This document shows, in pieces, positions 32,396 to 42,921 of a stretch of DNA of 64,000 nt. The position numbers were made by a program, and so were the translations under genes. The DNA is from Hortaea werneckii (taxonomy: Eukaryota > Ascomycota > Dothideomycetes > Mycosphaerellales > Teratosphaeriaceae): assembly GCA_037044905.1 (NCBI GenBank), contig JBAOKB010000020.1, positions 62,001 through 126,000 of the forward strand, given 5' to 3'. Numbering within the stretch: the stretch's first letter is position 1; every line of letters starts with the position of its first letter. Below the pieces are notes generated by a model, which was not told where the DNA came from, ran no database searches, and was given only the letters and a program-made list of their open reading frames with translations.

Positions 32396-32431
32396 TTAGG
32401 GTTAGGCTTAAGGTTAGGGTTAGGGTTAGGG
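32396..32431 (+). repeat. Interstitial telomere-type repeat, six hexamers
   Basis: Six back-to-back units: TTAGGG, TTAGGC, TTAAGG, TTAGGG, TTAGGG, TTAGGG. TTAGGG is the usual telomere unit of filamentous ascomycetes. It contains no CpA on either strand, so RIP cannot alter it. It lies inside the RIP island, far from any visible chromosome end. Confidence 0.9.
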
Positions 32432-33340
32432 TTAAACGATAGCTATCTTAGCTATAGGCTAGTTACTAGTCTTAGTATCGTCGTCTTTGCTAGTATCCTT
32501 ATTAATATCTACTAGTATCTCTTTATCTTTATTAATAGGCTTCTAGACTTCTTAGTAGTTTATAAGACCTTTAAGTTTGTTATCTAGAACTTCTTTATCT
32601 ACTATTAGAGCGTTAGAATAAATAAACTAAAAAGTATCGCTAAGCTTTTTTAAGTTAACTTCCTATAGTCTATTATAGTTAGTATAACTAACTTTAAGAC
32701 TTAACTTAAGACTATATGTAAACTTACCCTTAAAAGTATTAGCTACTCTAGGAGTCCGCTAATATCTTAGGAATTAGGCGATCTACTAGATATACCTAAA
32801 TTATTATTAGTATACTAGCGCTTAATACTACCTTTCTTTAGTTTCGGACCTATTAGTTTTTATAAGACGCGCTCCTTCTTTAGAAGCTTTAGAGCGCTAC
32901 TAGTACTAGCTCTCTTATACCTATTAGAGCCTATTATAGTAGGCTATCTTTATATCCTTAAGCTAGTATACTATTTTATATCGACTCGCTATAGTAGAGA
33001 GAGACAAAAGGAAATAACTTAGAAAATAGTAGGAGCGAGTAATATTAAATAGATAGGTTATTAGTAGATAAGTTATTAATAGATAAGATAGTAATATAAA
33101 AATGCTAGTACGATTATTAGAAGAGTCTATAGTATAGGTATTAGATAAGTCGATAGTATAAGTTTTAAAAGAGTCGGTAGTATAAGTATTTAGTTAAAAT
33201 AGAAGGGGCGTTTACTAAAAAGCGGAGTATATACTAACTATATTATAGGAAAGCTACTATCGAGTTTCTTTTATTATTTACCTATAACTAAAACTTAGTT
33301 ATACTATATCTAAAGACATTATTTATATCCTAATACGTAA

Positions 33341-33990
33341 GCTCTATAATTTAGATTTACTTTATATAATACTAATATATAATATAGACACCGAATATAG
33401 ATAATATAGATACCGAACCTTAATTATTTATATTTACTATATGTAATATAGATTTATAATACGTAGACTCTATAATTAGTACTTACCTATATTTTATATT
33501 TATAATATAGAGGCTATATAATTAGTACTTACCTACCTTACTAATTTATAATATAGAGGCTCTATAATTAATACTTACTTCTATTATAGATTTATAATAT
33601 ATAGACTTTATAATTAATACTTACCTATATTATAGATTTATAATACATAGGCTCTACGATTAGTAATTACCTATAGGTTCTATAGTTAGTACTTATCTAT
33701 ATTATAGATTTATAATACTAAGGCTCTATAAGTAGTACTTATCTATAGGCTCTATAATTAGTACTTACCTATATTATAGATTTACAATAGGGATATAAAG
33801 GCTTTATAATTAGTACTTATCTATAGGCTCTATAATTAGTACTTATCTATAGGCTTTATAATTAGTACTTATATATAGGCTCTATAATTAGTACCTACCT
33901 ATGTTATAGATTTATAATATAAAGGCTCTATAATTCGTATCTACTTATAATATATATTTATAATATATATACTCTAAACTAGCGTTTATA
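33341..33990 (+). repeat. Degenerate minisatellite array
   Basis: About a dozen copies of a core near RGCTCTATAATTAGTACTTAC, often followed by CTATATTATAGATTTATAATA. Copies differ by small changes and spacing. The clearest stretch is 33715-33930. It lies within the RIP island. Confidence 0.8.
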
Positions 33991-34119
33991 GTATAAGAAA
34001 AAACGATAACTCTATATATAGTAGCTTATTCCCGTTATTTTACTACTATAATATTATTGTCGCTTTACTATAGACCCTTGCTTATAAATAACCTACTTTA
34101 ATATTAACCGCTATACTTT

Positions 34120-34269
<150 letters not shown>

Positions 34270-35829
34270 TACGTATATAATAAAAATAATTGCTATAGTT
34301 TAATAGCTTTAAGCTAAGACGAAATCGCTATTATATTAAATCCTTTAGCTACTAACTACTAGAATTCTTAAGGGCTATATAGTATACGAGTAGAGGCTCT
34401 ATTAGAGAACCTTACTCGAAGACACTTAATATATTAATTATATTACTACATGTCTATAGGTAGACTATAGTCTAATATATATATATATAGTATACGAGGT
34501 TATATATAGCGTACGACTTATGTCTATATAATATATTATTAGCGCTCCTCTACTATATTCGCCTCTTTCTTAGTATCTATTAATATAGTATACTAGCGCT
34601 AGTAGTAAAGCTAGTACTTTACTATTAGGCTATATATATACTATATATAGTAGTATCGATTGCTCGAGATTAACTAAAGGGGTTAGTATAACTAAGGCGA
34701 GCTTATAGCGATAGTACTTTAACTTTAGCTAAATAGCTATCTAAAAAAGGTATTATATATTAGCTAAGTCTAAGAGTTATTCTAAAGGGTATTTTAGAAG
34801 TTGTTCTAGAGTGTACTCTAAGAGTCGTCTTTATAGTAGAGCATGTTTTATAAATTACTCTAGAAGGTACTATTTTAGGATAGACTATTAGTAGCGTTAT
34901 CCTAGAAGTAAGTATAGTGCCGAGGGTTCTTGTCTATAAGCTTACTAAAGCTTAGATATTAATATTAATAATATACTCTATAGGGCCTATAGGATTAAAG
35001 TAGACTAGCCTATCTAAGTAAATAGGTAATGTCTAGGTTAGCCTCTAGTTAATTGTTAGTTAAGAGCTATTAGAGTATACTAATATTAATATATACCTAG
35101 GTATAGGCGTTAATTATATATTAATTACGACTATTAGAGGCGCTATATAGTAGCTATAAATTAATCGTAGCTTATCTATTAATATATTAGAATAACTAGG
35201 ATAAAGTAGCTTATAGATAAAAAGGGATAATCTATTGTAGCGCTAATAGAGTTAGTAGTTAAGGTAGTTAAGGCTATCGAGGAGGCTATTCTAGTTCCTA
35301 TTCTAGTTCCTATTATAGGTATAGTATTTAATCTATAGTATTAGTAGTTCTATAATAACCTAATGTTACTATTAGGCTATTAATCGATAGATCTAGTATA
35401 ATAAGTTAATATTATAACTATCTAGACCTACTAAAAACAAAAATACTATAGCTTTAACCTAGCCTAGTATAGCCTAGCGCTTCTAATAATAAAGTAAGGG
35501 TAATAATAGGATAAGATATACTAACTTTTATCTTTCTCTAGAGAGTTACTAATAACTATATAGCTAATAGACGATATATTTAGATTCTTTTTTTAGCGCT
35601 TATTACTAAACTTCTAGTAGGTAGCCTCTATAAAGGAGGTATAGAAGAAGTTCTATATATAAATCTTCTCTTCCGTTAAATTAGCTATAAAGGCTAAATA
35701 GAGCGCCGCCTAGGCATTTAAATCTTTGCCTAAGAGCGAGCGGTTAGCGGCTAGTACCTAGGCTATAGCCTCTATAAAGAGGTTAATCTAAATAGCTATA
35801 ATATATGTTAGTATATTCTATTATACCTC

Positions 35830-36063
35830 TAGTAAAATAATTTATTTAAGGAAATAATCTATCTAGTAAAATAAGTCTAGTAAGATAATCTAGTAAGATA
35901 ATCTAGTAAAATAAGTCTAGTAAAATAATCTAGTAAAATAATTTAGTAAAATAATCTAGTAAGAATAAGTTTAGTAAAATAATCTAGTAAAATAATCTAG
36001 TAAAAATAAGTCTAGTAAGAATAAGTCTAGTAAAAATAAGTCTAGTAAGAATAATCTAGTAGG
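35830..36063 (+). repeat. Short tandem array of TCTAGTAAAATAA-type units
   Basis: Some 15 copies of a 13-15 base unit (TCTAGTAAAATAA, TCTAGTAAGATAA, TCTAGTAAAAATAAG) in direct orientation within the RIP island. Confidence 0.85.
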
Positions 36064-36419
36064 TACTAATAGGAATAGGTAAACTTACTACATAGAAACT
36101 ATAATAGCTTCGCTCTCTTTACTATCTTCCTAAAATCTAAAAAGCCTTCTAAAAAATAGAAGACTATAAAGAAATTCTTAGTACTAAATTTCTTTTTAAA
36201 ATAGTTAATATAACTAGGTTGTTATATATACTATAAAGCAGTACCGTCCTTTATTTCTAAGCGTACAAAAGCGCCTATAAGATCTAAACATTTATTTTTA
36301 TAGGACTATAGGTCCTTCTAGTACTAGAAGCAGGCCTAGCCGTACTTATAGTACTAAGCTATAATCTTATTGCCCTATAATATATATATTAGCTATCTCG
36401 ATACAGAGTCTATACTTAG

Positions 36420-36485
36420 TATATAAAATAAAATAAAATAGGATAAGGAAATAAAATAAAATAGGATAAGGAAATAAAATAAATA
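36420..36485 (+). repeat. (ATAAA)n-type low-complexity repeat
   Basis: Two copies of a roughly 27-base unit made of AAATAAAATAAAATAGGATAAGG, within the RIP island. Confidence 0.75.
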
Positions 36486-36703
36486 GAAACTTACCTAGAC
36501 TTTTTTAATACAAGTATTAATACGCTCGTTATTAGTACTACTATATAATAAGGTATCGAACCTTATTATAATATTAAATACCTAGCGGCGTTTATTCTCC
36601 TCCTTATCTTTATCTAGTATTAAGCGCTTTATATATATAGCGCTATAGCCTTTATACTTAGACAAATTCTATAATATTATATTAGTATATATTTAACGGA
36701 TAG

Positions 36704-36757
36704 TAGAATAGATAGATAGGATAGATAGAATAGATAGAATAGATAGGATATACTTAT
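36704..36757 (+). repeat. (GATA)n-rich repeat
   Basis: Runs of GATAGATAGGATAGATAGA units in the RIP island. Confidence 0.75.
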
Positions 36758-36823
36758 AGAAGTCTATAAGGTAGACCTAGCTAAACTAGGGTCTACTATT
36801 ATATCTATAAGGACAACTTTATA

Positions 36824-36955
36824 GTAGTAGTAGTAGTAGTAGAGAGAGGAGAGGAGAGGTATAGGTACTAGTACTAGTACTAGTACTATTACTATTGCTA
36901 TTACTAGTACTAGTAGTACTAGTACTAGTACTAGTAGTACTACTACTACTTAGAC
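36824..36955 (+). repeat. (AGT)n / (ACTAGT)n compound repeat
   Basis: AGT triplets, then GAGAG purines, then a long run of ACTAGT and ACTACT units. It produces the only open frame of any size in the island (36895-37080), a Leu/Val low-complexity artefact. Confidence 0.8.
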
Positions 36956-37126
36956 TTCTTAAAAAAGACCTTGTTACTATTATACTAGAAGTATATACTA
37001 TAAAAGGACAGAAGGTAGCTTACCTATTTATATTAGCTAGCTTCTATAGGGTCCTATTAGTAGTAACGCCTATACTTTAGTATAGACTTTCTAAAAAGAC
37101 GCTCTAAAGATATTCTATAGACAATT

Positions 37127-37413
37127 TTTTAAAAAGGACTATTAATAAAGCGTCCTTTTAAAAATAAATATATATTTTATAGGATACCTACCTTTAAAGA
37201 TATTCTTTTGTTAAAGGACTATTAAATATCTATCTTTTTATAGGAGGGTATATATATTCGAAAAACACCCTTTCTATAAAGGACGACTTTCTATTTAGAC
37301 TCTTTTATAATAGTCTTTACAAATAAACACCTTCTTAAAAGGCTATCTACTTTAAAAGTCCATTGTTATATAATAACGCAATAACAAGTATCTTTTATAA
37401 AAGGACGAGATAT
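37127..37413. repeat. Right sub-terminal palindromic motifs
   Basis: Same motif family as at the left end: TTTAAAAAGGACTATTAAT near 37127, AAAGCGTCCTTTTAAAA at 37147, TTCTATAAAGGACGAC near 37272, TCTTTTATAAAAGGACGAG near 37391. Confidence 0.5.
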
Positions 37414-37424
37414 ATAGCGTTTTT

Positions 37425-37435
37425 TAAGACCCCGG
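37425..37435 (-). repeat. Right inverted end of the AT-rich element
   Basis: TAAGACCCCGG, the inverse of the left end. Ordinary GC-rich sequence begins right after it. Confidence 0.5.
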
Positions 37436-39298
37436 CTTTCGCATATGTAGGAGAGCGTGTGGTGGCCTATGCTGACGGGATGTCAGGTCCGCAGTGCCGT
37501 CTGGTGGCTTGCAGGATGCTGGGGTAATTTGATGAGCTCAAGACGGGAAGGGCCAGTCAGGTCTCTAACACCGTTGTGGTTGATCGCAGTGTGCACTGTA
37601 CTGTACTGTTCCTCGATCGCGTTTCGCGCGGAGGACGCCGTTTCGCAGCAACCAGGTTTTCGGGGTGGATTCTGGTGTTTGTGGCCCCACAATGCGCGCG
37701 AGGGCGAAGAGGCAAGCTGAGGCGCGATTCCGATTGCCAGGATGCGAGGACGAAAGGATGTGCGCCATGCACACGTGGGTGGGAAAGCGCGATCGTCTGT
37801 ACTCTTTCCATTTTGCGCTAGCGCAGACAAGCTCAACAAGGTGAGAATCGGAGCAGAACGAGTCTCGGCGTTGCGAGTGGAGGTTACAACCGGAAGTGAA
37901 TCCGTACGCTTCGCTTGCGGGGGCGTGGCTGGGTTAGGAGCCATTGACTTGCCGGAAAAGCTCATAAAGATTGCTGGACAGACTTTAAGGTTTCTATGCT
38001 GACCATTGATTAATTGTCACCGTACAAGATGCATCCGCTCTCGCTATTGGATGAGATGTTACTTAGGCACATGTGCCAAGATGCCGGCTGCACACATCTC
38101 ATCATCAGGCAGTCAAGTCAGTGGTAGAAGCCAGAGGGGTCGAAATACTCTCAACGCTAAGGTTACGGTAATAAAGGGTGCAGGCGCGCTTGTTCCCGCA
38201 TCACAGGTCGAAGGAATCGTCGTCAGAAACGCCCGCTTGCTTCAGACGACCCATCATCGCAGGGGAGATTGCCGATTCGGCATTGTTGGGGAAGGATGCG
38301 GCAAGCTCTGGTCCAACGCGACCAGCTGTAACACAGGAATTACAATGCGGCGTCATCCCATGCAAAACGAGATCCACCCTGAAAAATTGCAATGGATGGG
38401 TGGGCCTGCTGCCTCAGCCGTACGCTGAATGGCCAAGTGCTGGACATCGTCTCTTGCGCCATGTCCTGTGAAAGTTACTGCAGCTGTCGATGATGATGAC
38501 CGACAGCGTGGTAACTACTGGCGCTCTGCCGGATCGCGCTGGCGATTGGGAGCTTACGCCGGATTAGGATTGGGACTGATTGGGACAGATGAAGTCTGTG
38601 TCGGCAGTGGGGAGGGAAGACCTGGCCAGGCGCTGACCCTTACTCACGATAGCGGCCGAAGTCAAGGCCCTTTAAACTCGGACATAGTTGGACTAAGTCA
38701 CTAGTGAGTACTCTATGTGCTGTAGCATGTAGGGTCCCCGGCTGTACCGTCCATAGGCCCGAGTGGTCCGCCGCCTCCGCGTCGCTGGCTTCCCTCGCAC
38801 CTTCCGATCTGAGGGCCGCTTCCGGTGCGGCGCTGCACATCGTTAGCTAACGGGTTGGCTAAGGTAAATGAAACCGCAGCAATCTGTGTCCATTCGTTCG
38901 ATGGTGGTTGTCTGGAGTTGTAACCCAAGCACCGCAAGCTACCCGAAGAGGTTGCAGCCGCGCACCCAAGCTAGCCACATGGGGGGAGAGGCGAACTCAA
39001 CGAGATCCAGCGAACGGACGTGTCTGCCACGCTACCTCGTCTTCTAGTTGCATGGGTGCAAGGGAAACTCGGCACGTTGGCCTGGCATGGAGTGAAGTAT
39101 CAGTCTTGATCATGTCAAGGGACCTAGCTACTACTGCCATGTGCTCCTTTTAACCCTTGTGAGCTTTTCATCTCCTTCACACCCGCTCTTTGTGCCCCCT
39201 GTGGTAGGTGGTGCAGTTTGAGATTAGCTTGTGCGGTTCTCTGCTATTCTTTTCCTTACTGCTGTATATCCTTACAGCGATTGTCTTTTAATTACAGC
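37436..39298. other. Gene-free stretch, 1.9 kb, right flank of the island
   Basis: Normal composition and CpA/TpG content. Open frames of up to 160 codons occur on both strands but overlap each other and resemble nothing known. It includes the promoter of the amino-acid permease gene. Confidence 0.55.
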
Positions 39299-41073
39299 AT
39301 GGAGATAGCGGGATCATCATCCGCCTCGGATGCCAGCGCAACCATGGGACCCAAGCAAGTCGCGGAGAATGTGCGCGCAACCTACGACAATGAGGACGAC
39401 TTCGAGATGACCGAGGGCGCAGTGGCGAAGAAATGGCAGGGTACGGCAGCTGACCGAAGAGACATGAGCGCATTGGGTCGTGTCCAGGAACTCCGACGTA
39501 ACTTCCAATTTTTGGGCATTTTGGGTTTCGCCTGTACTCTGATCGCGACTTGGGAGGTCATTGTCACGACATTAGGGACTTCTTTAACCGATGGAGGAAC
39601 TGCTGGCTTGCTGTGGGGTTTCATTATCGTATTCATCGGCTTCTCGTTCGTCTACCTCAGTGTAGCAGAGATGGTTTCAATGGCTCCTACAAGTGGTGGC
39701 CAATACCGTAAGTCCCAATGATGACTATCATAATACTCGCCTACAGTGCAAAATACTAATGCTACAAACAAGATTGGGTCTCCGAGTTCGCGCCACCGGC
39801 TTCGCAGAAGATCCTCTCCTATATTGTCGGCTGGCTATGCTTTACCGGGTGGCAATGCGCCATCACCTCGATCACGTTCCTCGCAGGATCCACCATCCAG
39901 GGCTTGATCATCCTCAATGACCCGACCTATGTCCCGAAGCAATGGCACGCCACGCTGCTTATCATCGCCCTTACGGTCTTCAGTATCTTCTTCAACACCG
40001 TCCTGGCGAAGAAGCTCCCCTTGGTGGAGGGCCTGTTGCTAGTGTTGCACGTACTTGGCCTTTTCGCTATCATCATCACTCTGTGGGTTCTCGCACCACG
40101 CGCCGACGCCTATACTGTCTGGACGGAATTCACGAATGGTGGCAACTGGAATTCAGACGGAACCGCGACGCTTGTCGGCCTGGCTGCGCCGATCATCTCT
40201 CTCATCGGATTTGACTGTGCTGTGCACATGAGTGAGGAAGTCAAGGATGCCAGCTCGACATTGCCCAAGGCTATGCTCTGGTCGTTCGGCTTCAACGCCT
40301 CGCTCGGTTTCATCATGGCCGTCACCATTTGTTTCACGGTTGGCAATGTCAGCGAAGTCTTGGATTCCGCAACAGCTTCGCCAATCATCCAGATCTTCTT
40401 TAACACCACCCAGTCTTATGCCGGCGCGAGCATCTTGACGGTCATTATCATTTTGACCCTGACATCTGCAGCCATCGCAGAAGTCGCCACCGCATCGCGC
40501 CAGCTGTGGTCTTTCGCCCGTGACAAGGTAAGTCTAACTCTTCACTCATCAGAACCATGCCCGACCCCATCAACTTGATTCCTAATTCACACATTCCAGG
40601 GCATCCCGGGACACCGCATAATCGGCCACATCACCCCAAAATCCAACATCCCCCTGAACGCCGTCCTGGTCTCTCTAACCGTCACCTCGCTGCTCTCACT
40701 GATCAACATCGGCTCGACGACGGCCCTAAACGCCATCCTCGCCCTCACCGTCGTCTCCCTCCTCTGCTCCTACATGATCGTAATCAGCCTAGTAATCCTC
40801 CGACGCATCCGGGGGCAATCCCTACCAAGCCGACGCTTCAACCTCGGCCGCATGGGCCTCCCCATCAACATCCTCGCCATGTGCTACCTGATGCCCATCT
40901 TCGTCTTTGCCTTCTTCCCCGTCACGAGCACGGTGACGCCGGAGTCGATGAATTGGGCTATTGTCATGTTCGGCGGCATCATGGGGTTCGCGTTGGTGTG
41001 GTATTTCATCTGGGGCCATAAGGAGTATGTGCCGCCTGTGGCGTTGGTTAAGAGGCAGGAGTATGAGGATTGA
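39299..41073 (+). CDS. Amino-acid / GABA-choline type permease (APC family)
   Basis: Plasma-membrane permease of 545 residues. Exons are 39299-39707, 39773-40527 and 40600-41073; the introns (65 and 72 bases) rebuild QYHWVSEFAPP and FARDKGIPGHR. About twelve membrane segments fit, beginning LGILGFACTLIATWEVIVTT. Family markers: APTSGGQYHWVSEFAP after helix 2, GFDCAVHMSEEVKDASSTLP, and ASRQLWSFARDKGIPG. The pattern is that of fungal GABA, choline and amino-acid permeases (Uga4/Hnm1 group). Substrate cannot be fixed from sequence. The N-tail is acidic, with DNEDDFEMTEGAVAKKWQGT. It is the first gene right of the RIP island. Confidence 0.95.
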
Positions 41074-41398
41074 TGATGTTATGGATATAGAGATCTGATG
41101 GGGGGAAGTGTACATAGCGTGGAGATGGTAGATTCTCTTGTATAGATTGCCCGAACTTTAGAAAAACTTGAAGAATTGAATAGGGAACGTCTTCTCAGCC
41201 CAGGCTTGGTTCTCTCATTTTCGTTTGACTCTTTTTTTTTTTTTTTCTTTTTTCTTTTGGTGTTCTGGTGCATCCTATTCCACTCTTACGCGCATGCCTC
41301 AATTCTCTCTACATCCTCGCCCCTTTGCCAATTTCAATAAAATGGAAAAAGGGTAAGAAAAATCATGCTTCTCTCCCATCGACATACAAAACAGCCCT
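41074..41398. other. Convergent spacer with T-tract
   Basis: 3' regions of the permease gene (+) and the cysteine-rich protein gene (-). A T-rich run lies at about 41231-41258, on the sense strand of the permease gene. Confidence 0.6.
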
Positions 41399-41996
41399 CT
41401 AACAAATCTCACCCCCCGGCACCGCACCCCCATAAAACTGCTCAAGCCTCTGATCAAAACCCTCCCCATCCGAAGTAGTCTGACAGACTTTACACTGTTC
41501 GTCCTTCGTACAAGCGAAACCTTTTCCTCCCGTTGAAGAAGAGATAGTTACGGAGGCGTTATTATGGTTCCCTAGTTCGTAGACGTAGCTCTGCCAGATG
41601 TCGAGGGCGAAATCATGTGCGCACGTATAGCTGGAGGTCGGGGAGATGCGGGTGTAGTAGGTGCCTGAGCCGCTGCCGGTACATTGGGTCCAGCAAGTTG
41701 GGATGGTGGTTGTGTTCCTTTTGCGGCAGGGAGGGTTGTCTGTTAGCATTCTGACTCTTGAAAATGTAACGTCTCGCTGGCTTTGAGCGGGCAAGGTACC
41801 ATGTCAAGCTGCAGGTCGCTGCATTGCTTCCGCCTTGCTCGTAGACGGCGTCTGGGTTGTTGACGGTGAAGTCAACGCGGTGGGATGGGGTGGGGTTGTA
41901 GATGTCGACGGCGGTGAGAGGTCCGATGTGGAAGTAGAGTCCGTTGACGACGGCAGCGGAAGTGATGAAGGTAGCGATGGTGTTTGTAAGATGCAT
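41399..41996 (-). CDS. Small secreted cysteine-rich protein, function unknown
   Basis: Predicted 171-residue secreted protein from two minus-strand exons, 41996-41800 and 41717-41399. The N-terminus MHLTNTIATFITSAAVVNG is a likely signal peptide. The mature part has eight cysteines (ATCSLTW, TCWTQC, YTCAH, FACTKDEQCKVC, GEIC), an even number that suits disulfides. N-glycosylation sites NTT and NAS are present. The 82-base intron uses GTACCT and the acceptor AAAAG. The closer acceptor (after GCTAACAG) would give an immediate stop, so the model is less certain. Small, secreted and Cys-rich fits effector candidates or surface proteins, but I see no known family. Confidence 0.62.
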
Positions 41997-42638
41997 TATC
42001 ACGAAATTTCTATGAGTGCAGGCAAGAGGAGTACACAAAGGGAAGGGGGCAATGAAAGTTGGCGCAGATGTGGTTGTGTCGTTGTAGATAGAGGAACTCT
42101 AGCAGGACATGGTATATGAATGCTGACTCCTGTACGGTCTAATGCAGCCTTTCTGTGGGAATACGAGATGTTCCACTGCACGAAACACGATCACGAAGTT
42201 GCACCAGCTGGCATCCCGGTCGTGTTGAACTAGCCAACGCACGAGGCAGTTGACCGACAGGCGAAAGGAGGGCTTCGGTGTGGATCTCGCCATCCCCGAC
42301 ATGCCACCTAGTTATCATTTGCGTGTCAGCTTTGCTCGCGAGGTGAAGTATGTACTGGACAAGCTAGGACCGGGTGTATTTGTTGCACAGCCATTGGTGA
42401 GATTGTGGATAGCAGCGGGATCCGATCCAGGTGAACGCCGTGGTGTTAAGTAGCACTCGACAGTGTCTTCGGAATCATCGGCGTATCTCCCACTCATCCG
42501 CTTGTCCAGATTCAAGACCGTTGTCCCAAAAGAAATGGCAGAAGTGACTCTAACTTGTACACGGTTTCGATGAAGTATATCATGCTCCTGAGCATCCAAC
42601 CGGTGGGGGTGCGCGATCAGGGCAGAGCGCTCACTTCC

Positions 42639-42720
42639 GATCGATGGTGACGCGGTGGCATTTGGAAACGTCCCGTCCCGTTTCGTCTCCGAGTCGGAAG
42701 AGATCTTAGTGCGATCGATC
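42639..42720. promoter_or_regulatory. Two GATCGA sites upstream of photolyase, candidate light-response elements
   Basis: GATCGA at 42639-42644 and GATCGATC at 42713-42720 lie 278 and about 205 bases before the photolyase ATG. GATCGA is the core reported for white-collar complex binding in Neurospora, where photolyase is light-induced. The role here is inferred. Confidence 0.4.
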
Positions 42721-42842
42721 GGAGCAGCGACTCGACATCATTGACCAACCACTGCACTCGACGCGTCCTCCCACCATTGATGTCTTTATTGGATTTCATC
42801 ATCGCGCGAGCGGTTCCCAGCCAAGCTGAGCGCGTCCGCGAC

Positions 42843-42862
42843 AGGTAGGTACCTAGGTAGGC
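42843..42862. promoter_or_regulatory. AGGTAGGTACCTAGGTAGGC palindrome-rich motif before photolyase
   Basis: Overlapping palindromes GGTACC and CCTAGG sit 60-80 bases before the ATG. A related ACCTAGGTA occurs at 55690. No assigned factor; it may be part of the core promoter. Confidence 0.3.
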
Positions 42863-42921
42863 ATGTTAACATTTCACCATCCCTCTCAACTCTCTTCTCT
42901 CCTTACAATCTTACATCTCCT

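Larger units (their letters stand above)
41997..42921. other. Divergent intergenic region, 925 bases
   Basis: Holds the promoters of the cysteine-rich gene (-) and the photolyase gene (+). Candidate light-response sites are listed separately. No coding frame is supported. Confidence 0.55.

Noticed and set aside
35830..36063. CRISPR-like spacing of repeats
   Set aside because: Fungal nuclear DNA; units are contiguous with no unique spacers.
36895..37080. 61-codon Leu/Val frame inside the RIP island
   Set aside because: Generated by the ACTAGT-type repeat.
37483..37965. 160-codon minus frame right of the island
   Set aside because: Overlapped by frames on the other strand; no domain, no signal peptide and no splice evidence.
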